A stretch of 64,000 nt of DNA from Bacteroidaceae bacterium (GTDB lineage: Bacteria > Bacteroidota > Bacteroidia > Bacteroidales > Bacteroidaceae), in contig JAFXQT010000067.1 of the NCBI GenBank assembly GCA_017526905.1, positions 1 through 64,000 on the forward strand. The letters are read 5' to 3'. This document shows, piece after piece, positions 33,229 to 42,004 of the stretch. The notes under the pieces are model-generated. The model saw nothing but the letters and a program-made list of their open reading frames with translations. It was not told the origin of the DNA and did no database searches. Each line of letters opens with the position of its first letter. Positions within the stretch are counted from its first letter, which is position 1. Both the position numbers and the translations under genes were made by a program.

Positions 33229-35031
33229 ATGACAAAGAAAATACATTTCAAAGCATCAGCACGTCACGCACGCAGGCGTGTATGTGCACTGCTGGCCCTG
33301 CTGTGGGTCGGCCTGAGTGTATGGGCTGTTCCCGCCCAGCATATCCGTCGCCAGGTGCGCCTGGCCGACGGCTCCACCGCGGTGGCCACCCTCTATGGCA
33401 ACTCGCACCTGCACTGGCTGCTCACCGAGCGGGGGCAGGTACTCGTCCCCACTGCCGACGGCGGCAGCTATGAGCCTTCGGCCCAGACCCATGCCGACAT
33501 GGTGGCACAGATGGGCCGCGCCGGTGAGGAGCATGCACGCCGCAGTCCGCGCCGCATAGGCTCGCAGGCCACGGCCCCGCTGCCCGCCACGGGCAATCCC
33601 AAGGTGCCGGTGGTGCTGGTCAACTTTGCCGACACGCACTTCACCGTGGGCAGCACCGACGAGGAGGTGCGCCAGTACTACGAGCTGTACTGCAACGGCA
33701 CCCGCAACGGCCAGCGCTACAACGGCCACGGCAGCTGGGGCGCCATCCGCGACTATTTCATCGACCAGAGCGACAGCCTGTTCCAGCCCGAGTTCGTCAT
33801 CATTGGCCCGGTGCAGCTGGACTACGGCTACGCCCACTATGGCAAGAACAACGCTTCGGGGCAGGACTCCAACTACAACCTGTTCCGCACCCATGCCGTG
33901 CAGAAGGCCGTGAGCCAGTTCGACATAGACTGGCTGGCCCAGTTTGACAACCGCGGCAAGAACCAGGTGGACATGGTGTTCTTTATCTTTGCCGGCATGG
34001 GCGAGGCCAACGGCGGCGATGCGAACACCATCTGGCCCAAGGAAACGGGCAGCAGTGCCACCATCGGCGGCATCCGCTTCGCTACAAACGCTTGCTGCAA
34101 CGAACTGCGCGCCACCGCGATGGACGACGATGGAAACGTGACCGAAACGGCTGCCGACGGCATCGGCATCATGTGTCACGAACTGAGCCATGCCCTGGGG
34201 CTGCCCGACTTCTACGACACCCAGGGCCAGGGCTTCGGCATGGATGTGTGGAGCGTGATGGACTATGGCGAGTACTGCGCCAACGGCTACTGCCCCGTGG
34301 GCTACACCGCCTACGAACGCGACTTCATGGGCTGGCGACCGCTGCAGACGCTGACCGAGAAAGGCAGCTACGTGCTGAAACCCGTGGGCGCCGACGGCAT
34401 CGGCTACAAGGTGGTGAACCCGCAGAACCCCAACGAATACTATGTGCTGGAAAACCGGCAGCGTGCCGGATGGGACCGCGCCCTGGCCAGCTATGGCCGC
34501 GGCCTGATGGTGACCCACGTGGACTACCAGACATCGGCATGGAACAACAACACGGTGAACACCAACTCGAACCACCAGCGCATGACCATCATCGCCGCCA
34601 ACGACCGCTACGTGGGCAGTTCTGCCAGCCGCGACATGAACGAGTGGCGCATCACATGGGCTGGCAACCTGTACCCCTACGAACAGCTGGACAGCCTCAC
34701 CGACCTGTCCAACCCAGCGGCCAAGGTGTGGACCTCAAACGGCCTAATGGGCCAACCCATCTATGAAATAACCCAAGCCGACGACGAGGGCTGCATCCGC
34801 TTCAGCTTCCTGGAAAAGATCATGACGGGCATCACCGCCCTGCCTGCACAAGCCGGCAGTCAGCCCGGCACCACCTTCGGCAGCAGTCCCGCCCAACCCA
34901 CCGACACAGAACCCGCCTACGACCTCTCCGGCCGCCGCATCAATGCCGCCCGCCACTACAAGGGGCTGGTGATTCGGAACGGGAAACTGGTAAGAGAAAG
35001 AAAAAGTGAAAAAGTGAAAAGTGAAAAATAA
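33229..35031 (+). CDS. secreted M6-family metalloprotease, first of a pair
   Basis: The product is 600 aa. A signal peptide (hydrophobic VCALLALLWVGLSVWAVPA) is followed by a short propeptide-like region. The M6 (immune inhibitor A-like) catalytic domain has the zinc motif HELSHALGLPD at 317-327 and the downstream MDVWSVMDYG Met-turn. The Met at 33229 was chosen because the open frame upstream runs through the promoter. The C-terminal segment YDLSGRRINAARHYKGLVIR is the usual Bacteroidetes secreted-protein tail. It is then extended by a Lys/Glu/Ser stretch encoded by GTGAAAA repeats. The gene is paralogous to the next one. Confidence 0.88.
   Translation: MTKKIHFKASARHARRRVCALLALLWVGLSVWAVPAQHIRRQVRLADGSTAVATLYGNSHLHWLLTERGQVLVPTADGGSYEPSAQTHADMVAQMGRAGEEHARRSPRRIGSQATAPLPATGNPKVPVVLVNFADTHFTVGSTDEEVRQYYELYCNGTRNGQRYNGHGSWGAIRDYFIDQSDSLFQPEFVIIGPVQLDYGYAHYGKNNASGQDSNYNLFRTHAVQKAVSQFDIDWLAQFDNRGKNQVDMVFFIFAGMGEANGGDANTIWPKETGSSATIGGIRFATNACCNELRATAMDDDGNVTETAADGIGIMCHELSHALGLPDFYDTQGQGFGMDVWSVMDYGEYCANGYCPVGYTAYERDFMGWRPLQTLTEKGSYVLKPVGADGIGYKVVNPQNPNEYYVLENRQRAGWDRALASYGRGLMVTHVDYQTSAWNNNTVNTNSNHQRMTIIAANDRYVGSSASRDMNEWRITWAGNLYPYEQLDSLTDLSNPAAKVWTSNGLMGQPIYEITQADDEGCIRFSFLEKIMTGITALPAQAGSQPGTTFGSSPAQPTDTEPAYDLSGRRINAARHYKGLVIRNGKLVRERKSEKVKSEK
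34999..35028 (+). repeat. GTGAAAA simple repeat at the end of the first M6 gene
   Basis: Units AAAAAGTG, AAAAAGTG, AAAAGTG and AAAAATA run into the stop codon and encode the RKSEKVKSEK tail. They were probably added by repeat expansion beyond the original end of the gene. Confidence 0.75.
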
Positions 35032-35117
35032 GAGGATGTAAGAAGACGCTTGCGCCGAAGGCTGAAAGGTGAAAGCCGAAGTGCAGAAGCCCAGCCTCCT
35101 TTTCTTTTAGAGTCAGA

Positions 35118-35141
35118 GTGCATCGCGGTTTTCCCGCGATG
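35118..35141. repeat. intergenic hairpin, copy 1
   Basis: GTG followed by an 8-bp inverted repeat (CATCGCGG, five-base loop, CCGCGATG). An identical 24-bp sequence occurs at 41098-41121. Confidence 0.9.
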
Positions 35142-35185
35142 CCCCACCCACCTCCTCCCTCCCTCTTCCTCCTCCCTCCCCCCCA
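35142..35185. repeat. pyrimidine tract, G-rich on the minus strand
   Basis: About 44 nt of almost pure C and T, with runs of C4, C3, C3, C3, C3 and C7. The minus strand therefore has several G-runs that could fold into a G-quadruplex. It lies in the upstream region of the second M6 gene. Confidence 0.8.
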
Positions 35186-35215
35186 CACATTACCAACAAG
35201 CACACCCACAACCCA

Positions 35216-37180
35216 ATGAAAAGGATCCTGATATTCCTGCTGGCCACAGCAGTGACGGCGGCCGCCATGGCCATCCCGGCCCGCCCTGGCATCAAGTGCC
35301 AGTTGACACTCGCCGACGGCTCCATGGTTACGGCCGAACTGCGTGGCGACGAGGCCTACCACTACTATGTGCTGCCCGATGGCACCCCCTTGGTGCGCAA
35401 TACAGAAGGCCGCTGGCAGGCATCCACTACCTACCTGGTGCAGGCCCGCCACAGCCAGCTGGCACAACGCCGCAACAGGCACCGCCTGGCCCGCGCCGCC
35501 AAGATGCAGAGCTACTTCGGCCAGCAACGCCGCGTGAAAGGACAGCAACCCGGACAAGTAACCAAGAAGAAAGGACTGGTCATACTGGTCAACTTCCGCG
35601 ACACCAAGTTCCTAAGCACCAGCAAGCCCGAGTACTTCGACCAGATGTTCAATGGCATCGGTAACCCCTTCGGTAAGAATTACGGCTCCGTACACGAGTA
35701 CTTCCTGGCCCAGAGCTACGGCCTGTTCGACCTGGAGTTCGATGTGGTGGGACCCTACGACCTGCCCTACGGCATGAACTACTATGGAAAGGACACCGAC
35801 CCCAACGACAAAGGCTCTGATGCACACCCCGAGGAGATGGTGTCCGAGGCATGCCGACTGGCCGATGCCGACGTGAACTACCAGGACTACGACTGGGACG
35901 GCGACGGCGAGGTGGAGCAGGTGTATGTGTTCTTCGCCGGCTACGGACAGAACAGTGGCGCCGCCACAAATACCATCTGGGCCCATGAGTGGACGCTGAG
36001 CGATGCCTACTACTACAACAACGACCGGATGAACTACAGTCTGCGGCTGGACGGCATGCGCATTGACACCTATGCCTGCGGCTCGGAATTGTACGGCACG
36101 AGTGGCAACATCATCGACGGAGTCGGAACCACGTGCCATGAGTTCAGCCACTGCCTGGGCCTGCCCGACTTCTACGACACAAGCGGAACATACATGGGCA
36201 TGGATGTGTGGGATGTGATGGACTATGGCTGCTACAACGGCGACGGCTATCAGCCGGCCGGCTACACCGCCTACGAGCGTTGGTTCAGCGGGTGGCTGGA
36301 ACCCACCGTGCTGGACGAACCCCTCACCGTGACCGACATGCCCGCCATCCAGGACCAGCCCGTGGCCTATGTGCTGATGCAGAGCGGCACAAAGGCCAAC
36401 GTGAACAGCACCTACTACCTCATGTACAACCACCAGCTGAAAGGCTGGGACGAGGCATCCTACGGCCACGGCATGCTGGTGCAGTGGGTGCGTTACAACC
36501 GCACTGCGTGGGATAACAACACCGTGAACAACGGCTCCAACCAGCGCATGACCCTCATCCCGGCCGACGGCGACTTCAACCTGTCCACATCGAAGGCCCT
36601 GGCCGGCGACCCGTGGCCCGGCACGGCAGGCAACACCTCGTTCAGTTGGAACGGCCACACCGTGACCGGCATAACCGAACGCAACAACCTGATCAGTTTC
36701 CGCTTCGACGGCGGCACACCCCTGCCGCCACTGCCAGTGCCCGTGGTCATCCCCGATGCCGCCACCACCACCTCGACCACCTTCACAGCCGTGTGGGAGG
36801 CCGTGGAGGGAGCCTTCGTCTATAACCTGCGCTACCACGTGCTGGCCCCCGGCGAAGACCCCGCCACCTTGCTGCAGGATCCCGACCTGACGTGGAGCCT
36901 GGTGCGCAACATATCCAAGACACAGTATACCGTGCAGCGACTCAAGGCGGGCACCACCTACATCTACCAGTTGCAGGCCATCGGCATCGAGGGGCAGCAG
37001 TCCGATTGGTCCGAGGCGCACGTCATCACGCTGCCGCAGCCATCGGCCATACGCACAGCCCGTCAGGTAATGCCCGCCACAGCCGGTGACATCTACGACC
37101 TGAGCGGTCACCGCACAGATGGCAGCCGGCTCCGCCCCGGCGTGTATGTAATCGGCGGGCGGAAGGTACGTGTTCAGTAA
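35216..37180 (+). CDS. secreted M6-family metalloprotease with FN3 domain, second of a pair
   Basis: The product is 654 aa. A signal peptide (MKRILIFLLATAVTAAAMA) is followed by the M6 catalytic domain with HEFSHCLGLPD at 308-318 and MDVWDVMDYG. A fibronectin-III-like module (about residues 505-605) comes next, then a tail (YDLSGHRTDGSRLRPGVYVI, then GGRKVRVQ) like type IX secretion sorting signals. It shares the order and spacing of motifs with the upstream M6 protein, so the pair arose by duplication. Only this copy has the FN3 module. The intergenic region between the two carries a hairpin and a pyrimidine tract, so separate expression is possible. Confidence 0.9.
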   Translation: MKRILIFLLATAVTAAAMAIPARPGIKCQLTLADGSMVTAELRGDEAYHYYVLPDGTPLVRNTEGRWQASTTYLVQARHSQLAQRRNRHRLARAAKMQSYFGQQRRVKGQQPGQVTKKKGLVILVNFRDTKFLSTSKPEYFDQMFNGIGNPFGKNYGSVHEYFLAQSYGLFDLEFDVVGPYDLPYGMNYYGKDTDPNDKGSDAHPEEMVSEACRLADADVNYQDYDWDGDGEVEQVYVFFAGYGQNSGAATNTIWAHEWTLSDAYYYNNDRMNYSLRLDGMRIDTYACGSELYGTSGNIIDGVGTTCHEFSHCLGLPDFYDTSGTYMGMDVWDVMDYGCYNGDGYQPAGYTAYERWFSGWLEPTVLDEPLTVTDMPAIQDQPVAYVLMQSGTKANVNSTYYLMYNHQLKGWDEASYGHGMLVQWVRYNRTAWDNNTVNNGSNQRMTLIPADGDFNLSTSKALAGDPWPGTAGNTSFSWNGHTVTGITERNNLISFRFDGGTPLPPLPVPVVIPDAATTTSTTFTAVWEAVEGAFVYNLRYHVLAPGEDPATLLQDPDLTWSLVRNISKTQYTVQRLKAGTTYIYQLQAIGIEGQQSDWSEAHVITLPQPSAIRTARQVMPATAGDIYDLSGHRTDGSRLRPGVYVIGGRKVRVQ

Positions 37181-37224
37181 TCGCCCCTCAGCACATAAGT
37201 CTTCACACACAGACACAAACGCCC

Positions 37225-39573
37225 ATGCACCGCTGTCGCTACATACTCCTGCTGCTCCTGATGCTGCTTGCCCTTGAGGCGCATGCCCAGGTGGGCGATG
37301 CCATGCGCGAGGTGGACATGCAGGAGGTAACGGTGAAGCCCAAGCGCCAACGCTACCGCCGCAAGGGCAACCCGGCGGTGGAACTGATGCGCAAGGTCAT
37401 CGCGGCCAAGGGGCAGCACGACCTGCGGCTGAACGACTACTACAAGTACTACCGCTACCAGCGCATGACCTTCGCCTTCAACAACATCACCCAGCAGATG
37501 GCCGATTCCATGCGCCTGTTGCAGCGTCCACTGCTGAAGCGGCAGGTGGAGTGGTGCGAGCAAACGGGCAAGTACATACTGCCCTTCAGCTACAACGAAA
37601 CCGCCTCCATGCACCTGTATCGCCGCCAGCCGCACAAGGAGCGCAACTACACCCTCGGCACCAACACCGAGGGCCTGACGGAGATGTTCCAGATGGGCGA
37701 CATGTTCAACACCGTGCTGCGCAGCGTGTTTACCGATGTGAACGTGTACGACGACGTCATCACGCTGCTGGAACGCAAGTTCACCAGCCCCCTCTCGTCG
37801 CGTGCTGCCATCTCCTTCTTCCAGTTCTTCATCGAGGACACCGTCATGGTTCAGGGCGAGAAAGTGATCCGTCTGAACTTCGTGCCACAGAACCCACAGG
37901 ACTTTGGCTTCTCCGGCCGCATCAACATCCTGGCCGACTCCACCTGGCGGGTGCAGCAGTGCACATTGATGCTGCCCCTGCGCTCCAGCGTGAACTTCGT
38001 GAACAACCTGGTGCTGCAGCAGCATTACACCTCGTTGCCAGGCGGCCAGCGTGTGCTGCTCAAGGACGATCTGTTTGCCGAACTGGGCGTGCTGAAGGGA
38101 CAGCGGATGATGATGGTGCACCGTGCCACCAACTACAGCGGCTACAGCACCGACCCGCTGCCCGACGTGCAGTTTGTCCCCTCCGACCAGCGGCGTGAGG
38201 GCACGGCCAACCAGGAGGCTGACGCCTTCTGGGAACGCTATCGCACAGACACCCTCTCGCGTGCCGAGCAGAACCTGAAAGGGCTGGTGGCGGGCTTGCA
38301 GGAAAACAACAGGTGGCGCGTGCCCGTGTTCCTGCTCAAGACCGCGGCGCAGAACTACTTGGAAACCGCACGGCGAGGCCATAAGAACTACTTCGATATT
38401 GGCCCCGTGAACACCCTGGTGTCCCACAACTTCATCGATGACTGGCGCCTGCGCCTGGGTGGACAGACCACCGCCAACCTGCACCCGCAGCTCTTCCTGA
38501 AAGGCTACGCTGCCTACGGCCTGGGCAGCAAGCGCTGGTATGGCATGGGGCAGGTCGAATGGTCGTTCCTGCGAAAACAGTACTCGGCCATCGAGTACCC
38601 CAGGCACAGCATCATGGTGCAGTTCCTGAACGATGTGGTAAGCCCCTCTGACCTGATGTGGCAAAACCGGCGCGACAAGGACAACGTGTTCGTGTCCATG
38701 AAAGCCATGCCGGTGGAACACATGCTGTGGACACGTCAGTGGACCGCCGCATGGGAACTGGAAACCAACCAACACCTGGACTTGAAGCTGACGTGGAAGA
38801 ACGCCACCTGGACACCCTGCGGAGCCTTGTTCTACCGCAGGCTGGACGGGCAGATGGTGGACCACCTGCGCACGGCCGAACTCACCGCCTTTGTGCGCTG
38901 GGCGCCGGGCGAGGAGGTGATCAACACCAAGCAGCGGCGCCGCGTGGTGAACCACAACAATCCGGCGCTCTCGCTGGCCCATACCTTCGGCCTGAGTGGC
39001 ATCTGCGGAGCCAACTACCGCTACAACATGACCGAGCTGACGGCCTACAAGCGCCTGTGGCTGTACAGCTACGGACGCATCGACATGAACCTGAACATGG
39101 GCGCACAATGGAACCGCGTGCCCTTCCCGCTGCTGGTGCTGCCCGTGGCCAACAACTCATACATCATCACCCGCGGCATGTTCTCTATGATAGGCAATAT
39201 GGAGTTTATCAACGACCGCTATGCTTCGCTCGATGTAGAGTGGGACCTGAGCGGCAAGCTGCTGAACCGCATCCCCCTGATCAAGCGCCTGAAACTGCGC
39301 GAGGTGGTGGGATTCAAGGCACTGTACGGGCACCTGTCGGCCCGCAATGACCCGGCCCGCAACCCCGGTGCGCACGACCTGTTCGAGTTCCCCTCCAGTC
39401 AGGGCCAGTGCATCGTGCACCCCATGGGCCACACGCCCTACATGGAACTGAACGTGGGGCTGCACAACATATTCAAGATTATCCGCATAGACTACGTGCG
39501 GCGCCTCAACTACCTGGGCTATCCAGGCGTGAAGAAGCACGGTGTGCGTTTCTGCATAGAGTTCGATTTCTGA
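37225..39573 (+). CDS. DUF5686-family outer-membrane protein
   Basis: The product is 782 aa. A signal peptide (ILLLLLMLLALEAHAQ) is followed by the family-typical block KGNPAVELMRKVIAAKGQH and then a long beta-rich region. The C-terminal half looks like an outer-membrane barrel with alternating aromatic strands and a terminal GVRFCIEFDF. Many DUF5686 proteins carry an N-terminal carboxypeptidase-D-like domain; here only a short EVDMQEVTVKPKR segment precedes the core. The function is not known. It precedes the MATE gene by 22 bp and may be cotranscribed with it. Confidence 0.8.
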   Translation: MHRCRYILLLLLMLLALEAHAQVGDAMREVDMQEVTVKPKRQRYRRKGNPAVELMRKVIAAKGQHDLRLNDYYKYYRYQRMTFAFNNITQQMADSMRLLQRPLLKRQVEWCEQTGKYILPFSYNETASMHLYRRQPHKERNYTLGTNTEGLTEMFQMGDMFNTVLRSVFTDVNVYDDVITLLERKFTSPLSSRAAISFFQFFIEDTVMVQGEKVIRLNFVPQNPQDFGFSGRINILADSTWRVQQCTLMLPLRSSVNFVNNLVLQQHYTSLPGGQRVLLKDDLFAELGVLKGQRMMMVHRATNYSGYSTDPLPDVQFVPSDQRREGTANQEADAFWERYRTDTLSRAEQNLKGLVAGLQENNRWRVPVFLLKTAAQNYLETARRGHKNYFDIGPVNTLVSHNFIDDWRLRLGGQTTANLHPQLFLKGYAAYGLGSKRWYGMGQVEWSFLRKQYSAIEYPRHSIMVQFLNDVVSPSDLMWQNRRDKDNVFVSMKAMPVEHMLWTRQWTAAWELETNQHLDLKLTWKNATWTPCGALFYRRLDGQMVDHLRTAELTAFVRWAPGEEVINTKQRRRVVNHNNPALSLAHTFGLSGICGANYRYNMTELTAYKRLWLYSYGRIDMNLNMGAQWNRVPFPLLVLPVANNSYIITRGMFSMIGNMEFINDRYASLDVEWDLSGKLLNRIPLIKRLKLREVVGFKALYGHLSARNDPARNPGAHDLFEFPSSQGQCIVHPMGHTPYMELNVGLHNIFKIIRIDYVRRLNYLGYPGVKKHGVRFCIEFDF

Positions 39574-39595
39574 TTCCTTCAGGATAAAGCAAGAC

Positions 39596-41002
39596 ATGAC
39601 CAAAGACCAACTGTTACTGAACATACGCGAGGGCCGCAAGCTCTCCACCGCCGAGCAGCTGCGACTGACAGTGCTGCTCAGCGTTCCTGCCATTCTGGCA
39701 CAGGTGTCGGGCATCCTGATGTTCTACATAGACGATGCCATGGTGGGCTCGCTGGGAGCGCAGGCTTCGGCCTCGATAGGCCTGGTGGCCACATCGCTGT
39801 GGCTGTTTTGGAGCATCATCTCGTGTGTGGCTACTGGCTTTTCTGTGCAGGTGGCCCACCGCATCGGCGCCAACGACCTGCCCGGAGCACGCTCGGTGTT
39901 CCGCCAAAGCCTGCTCACGGCCATGGTGCTGGCGGGCGTTACCATGTTGGCCGGCGCACTCATTGCCGGCCCCCTGCCACATTGGTTGGGTGGCGGACCG
40001 GACATCGCCCCCGATGCTTCGGTCTACTTCCTCATATTTGTGCTGGGCGCACCGGTGGCCATGCTCGACATGCTGGCCTGTGCCATGCTGCGCTGTGCCG
40101 GCAACATGAAGATACCCTCCATGGCCAGCATCGTGATGTGCGTGCTGGACGTAGGTTTCAACTTTATAACCATCTTTCCCACACGCACGCTGACCCTGCT
40201 GGGCGTGACATTCACCATGCCGGGCTTAGGATTGGGCGTGCCGGGAGCCGCCGTTGGCACGATTCTTGCAGAGGCCGTGGTGGGCATCTACGTCACATGG
40301 TATGCCGTGAGCCGCAGTAAGGAGTTGCGTCTGCTGGGCGAGCAGGGCCGCTTCGTGCCCGAGCGTCAGGTGCTACAGAAGGCGGGCGACATAGCTGGTC
40401 CCATCTTCCTGCAGCGGGTGCTGATGAATGCGGCACAAATAACCATTACTATCATCGTGGCCCCCTTAGGGGCGGTGGCCATTGCGGCCAACGCACTTGG
40501 CATCACGGCCGAAAGCCTGTGCTACATGCCTGGCTATGGCATCGGCGAAGCCGCCACCACGCTGGTGGGGCAGAGCGTTGGTGCCAAACGCTGGCGGCTG
40601 ACTGAGCGCTTTGCCTGGATGACTACCCTGTTGGGCATCGGCGTGATGACGCTGATGGGCGTGGTGATGTATGTGGCGGCACCCCTCATGATGGCAACCC
40701 TCTCGCCCGACCATGCCGTGCGCGCGTTGGGCACCGAGTGCCTGCGCATCGAGGCCTGGGCCGAGCCTATGTTTGCCGCCTCCATTGTGGCCATGAGTGT
40801 GTTCGTGGGTGCAGGCGACACGCGCAAGCCCGCCTTCATGAACCTCGTTTCCATGTGGTTGGTACGCGTCACCCTGGCCGCCTTGCTGGCCACCCGCTAC
40901 GGCCTTCAAGGCGTGTGGTTTGCCATGGCTGTGGAACTCACCTTCCGCGGCCTCATCTTCCTGATTCGCATGAAGTGGGGCCGGTGGATGAAGAATGACT
41001 AA
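39596..41002 (+). CDS. MATE-family multidrug/toxin efflux transporter
   Basis: The product is 468 aa. About twelve hydrophobic segments form the two-lobed MATE fold. The opening LRLTVLLSVPAILAQVSGI and DDAMVGSLGAQASASIGL is characteristic, and the second lobe has the matching AGPIFLQRVLMNAAQI and GEAATTLVGQSVGAKR. These proteins export cationic compounds in exchange for Na+ or H+; the substrate is unknown. The stop codon falls inside a 7-bp repeat array. Confidence 0.93.
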   Translation: MTKDQLLLNIREGRKLSTAEQLRLTVLLSVPAILAQVSGILMFYIDDAMVGSLGAQASASIGLVATSLWLFWSIISCVATGFSVQVAHRIGANDLPGARSVFRQSLLTAMVLAGVTMLAGALIAGPLPHWLGGGPDIAPDASVYFLIFVLGAPVAMLDMLACAMLRCAGNMKIPSMASIVMCVLDVGFNFITIFPTRTLTLLGVTFTMPGLGLGVPGAAVGTILAEAVVGIYVTWYAVSRSKELRLLGEQGRFVPERQVLQKAGDIAGPIFLQRVLMNAAQITITIIVAPLGAVAIAANALGITAESLCYMPGYGIGEAATTLVGQSVGAKRWRLTERFAWMTTLLGIGVMTLMGVVMYVAAPLMMATLSPDHAVRALGTECLRIEAWAEPMFAASIVAMSVFVGAGDTRKPAFMNLVSMWLVRVTLAALLATRYGLQGVWFAMAVELTFRGLIFLIRMKWGRWMKND

Positions 41003-41041
41003 TGACGAATGACCAATGACGAATGACTAATGACGAATGAT
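40994..41041 (+). repeat. 7-bp tandem repeat (AATGACN), about 6.5 units
   Basis: Units start at 40994, 41001, 41008, 41015, 41022, 41029 and 41036; the seventh base varies among T, G and C. The MATE stop codon spans units 1 and 2. Because the period is 7, every reading frame meets a stop within a few units. A related GAAGAATGAAGAATGACGAA segment follows at 41073-41092. Confidence 0.92.
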
Positions 41042-41097
41042 GCGCTCGGCCCGAAGGGACGCTTTGCTTTGCGAAGAATGAAGAATGACGAATCCGT

Positions 41098-41121
41098 GTG
41101 CATCGCGGTTTTCCCGCGATG
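41098..41121. repeat. intergenic hairpin, copy 2
   Basis: Identical to 35118-35141: GTG, then CATCGCGG, a five-base loop and CCGCGATG. It lies between the MATE and DUF3737 genes and has no T-run, so it is not a standard terminator. Confidence 0.9.
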
Positions 41122-41152
41122 AAAGCAAGAAGTATAACACCATAACATATAT

Positions 41153-42004
41153 ATGAAAACAATCAAGAACCAATCATTCGGCGGCGAACGCCCGCTGTTC
41201 GGCCTGGCCGATGCACGGCTGGAGCATGTGACCATCACCGAAGGCGAGTCGGGCATCAAGTGCTGTCGTAACATCGAAGCTGACAACTGCCGCTTCATCG
41301 GCAAATATCCTTGGTGGCATGTGGATGGAAGCCTCATCACAAACTGCTTCTTTGAAGTGGGATCGCGCTCGGCCATCTGGTACTCTGACAACATGGTGAT
41401 GCGTGACTGCATCATCGATGCCCCCAAGTTCTTCCGGGAGATGAAGAACCTGGAACTGGAAAACGTGCAGATGAACGATGCCGACGAGACCTTCTGGCGT
41501 GTGGATGGGCTCAAGGTGCACAATGTGCGACTGCACGAAGGCACCTATCCATTCATGTTCAGCAGCAACATCTATGTGGACGGCCTCGTGAGCGATTCCA
41601 AGTATGTGTTCCAGTATGTGAAAAATGCCGAGATACACAATGCCGACATCACCACCAAGGACGCCTTCTGGGAAACGGAGAACGTGACCATCTATGACAG
41701 CCGACTGGACGGCGAGTACCTGGGATGGCACTCTAAAAACCTGCGGCTGGTGCGCTGCCACATCACAGGCGAACAGCCGCTGTGCTACGTGGAGGGCCTG
41801 GTGCTGGAGGACTGCACCTTCGGACCCGACTGTGATCGCATGTTCGAGGACTCGGACGTGCAGGCCACCATACTGGGAAGCGTCACCGAGATAAAGAACC
41901 CGCGCACTGGCCATATCACTCTGGACAGTGTGGGCACCGTGACCATCGACGAGTTTATCAAGGCTCCGGCCAATTGTATCATCGAACAACGAAACAAGGC
42001 ATGA
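41153..42004 (+). CDS. DUF3737-family protein
   Basis: The product is 283 aa with no signal peptide, so it is cytoplasmic. It is made of short repeated strands such as NCRFIGKYPWWHVDG, NCFFEVGSRSAIWYSDN, DCIIDAPKFFREMKN and DSRLDGEYLGWHSKN at a period of about 20 residues. This is the pattern of a right-handed beta-helix. The family is conserved but has no established function. The stop codon overlaps the start of the aminotransferase gene (ATGA), so the two proteins probably act together. Confidence 0.87.
   Translation: MKTIKNQSFGGERPLFGLADARLEHVTITEGESGIKCCRNIEADNCRFIGKYPWWHVDGSLITNCFFEVGSRSAIWYSDNMVMRDCIIDAPKFFREMKNLELENVQMNDADETFWRVDGLKVHNVRLHEGTYPFMFSSNIYVDGLVSDSKYVFQYVKNAEIHNADITTKDAFWETENVTIYDSRLDGEYLGWHSKNLRLVRCHITGEQPLCYVEGLVLEDCTFGPDCDRMFEDSDVQATILGSVTEIKNPRTGHITLDSVGTVTIDEFIKAPANCIIEQRNKA

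Noticed and set aside
35118..35141. Intrinsic terminator at the repeated hairpin
   Set aside because: No T-run follows the stem on either strand in either copy; it behaves as a repeated element rather than a terminator.
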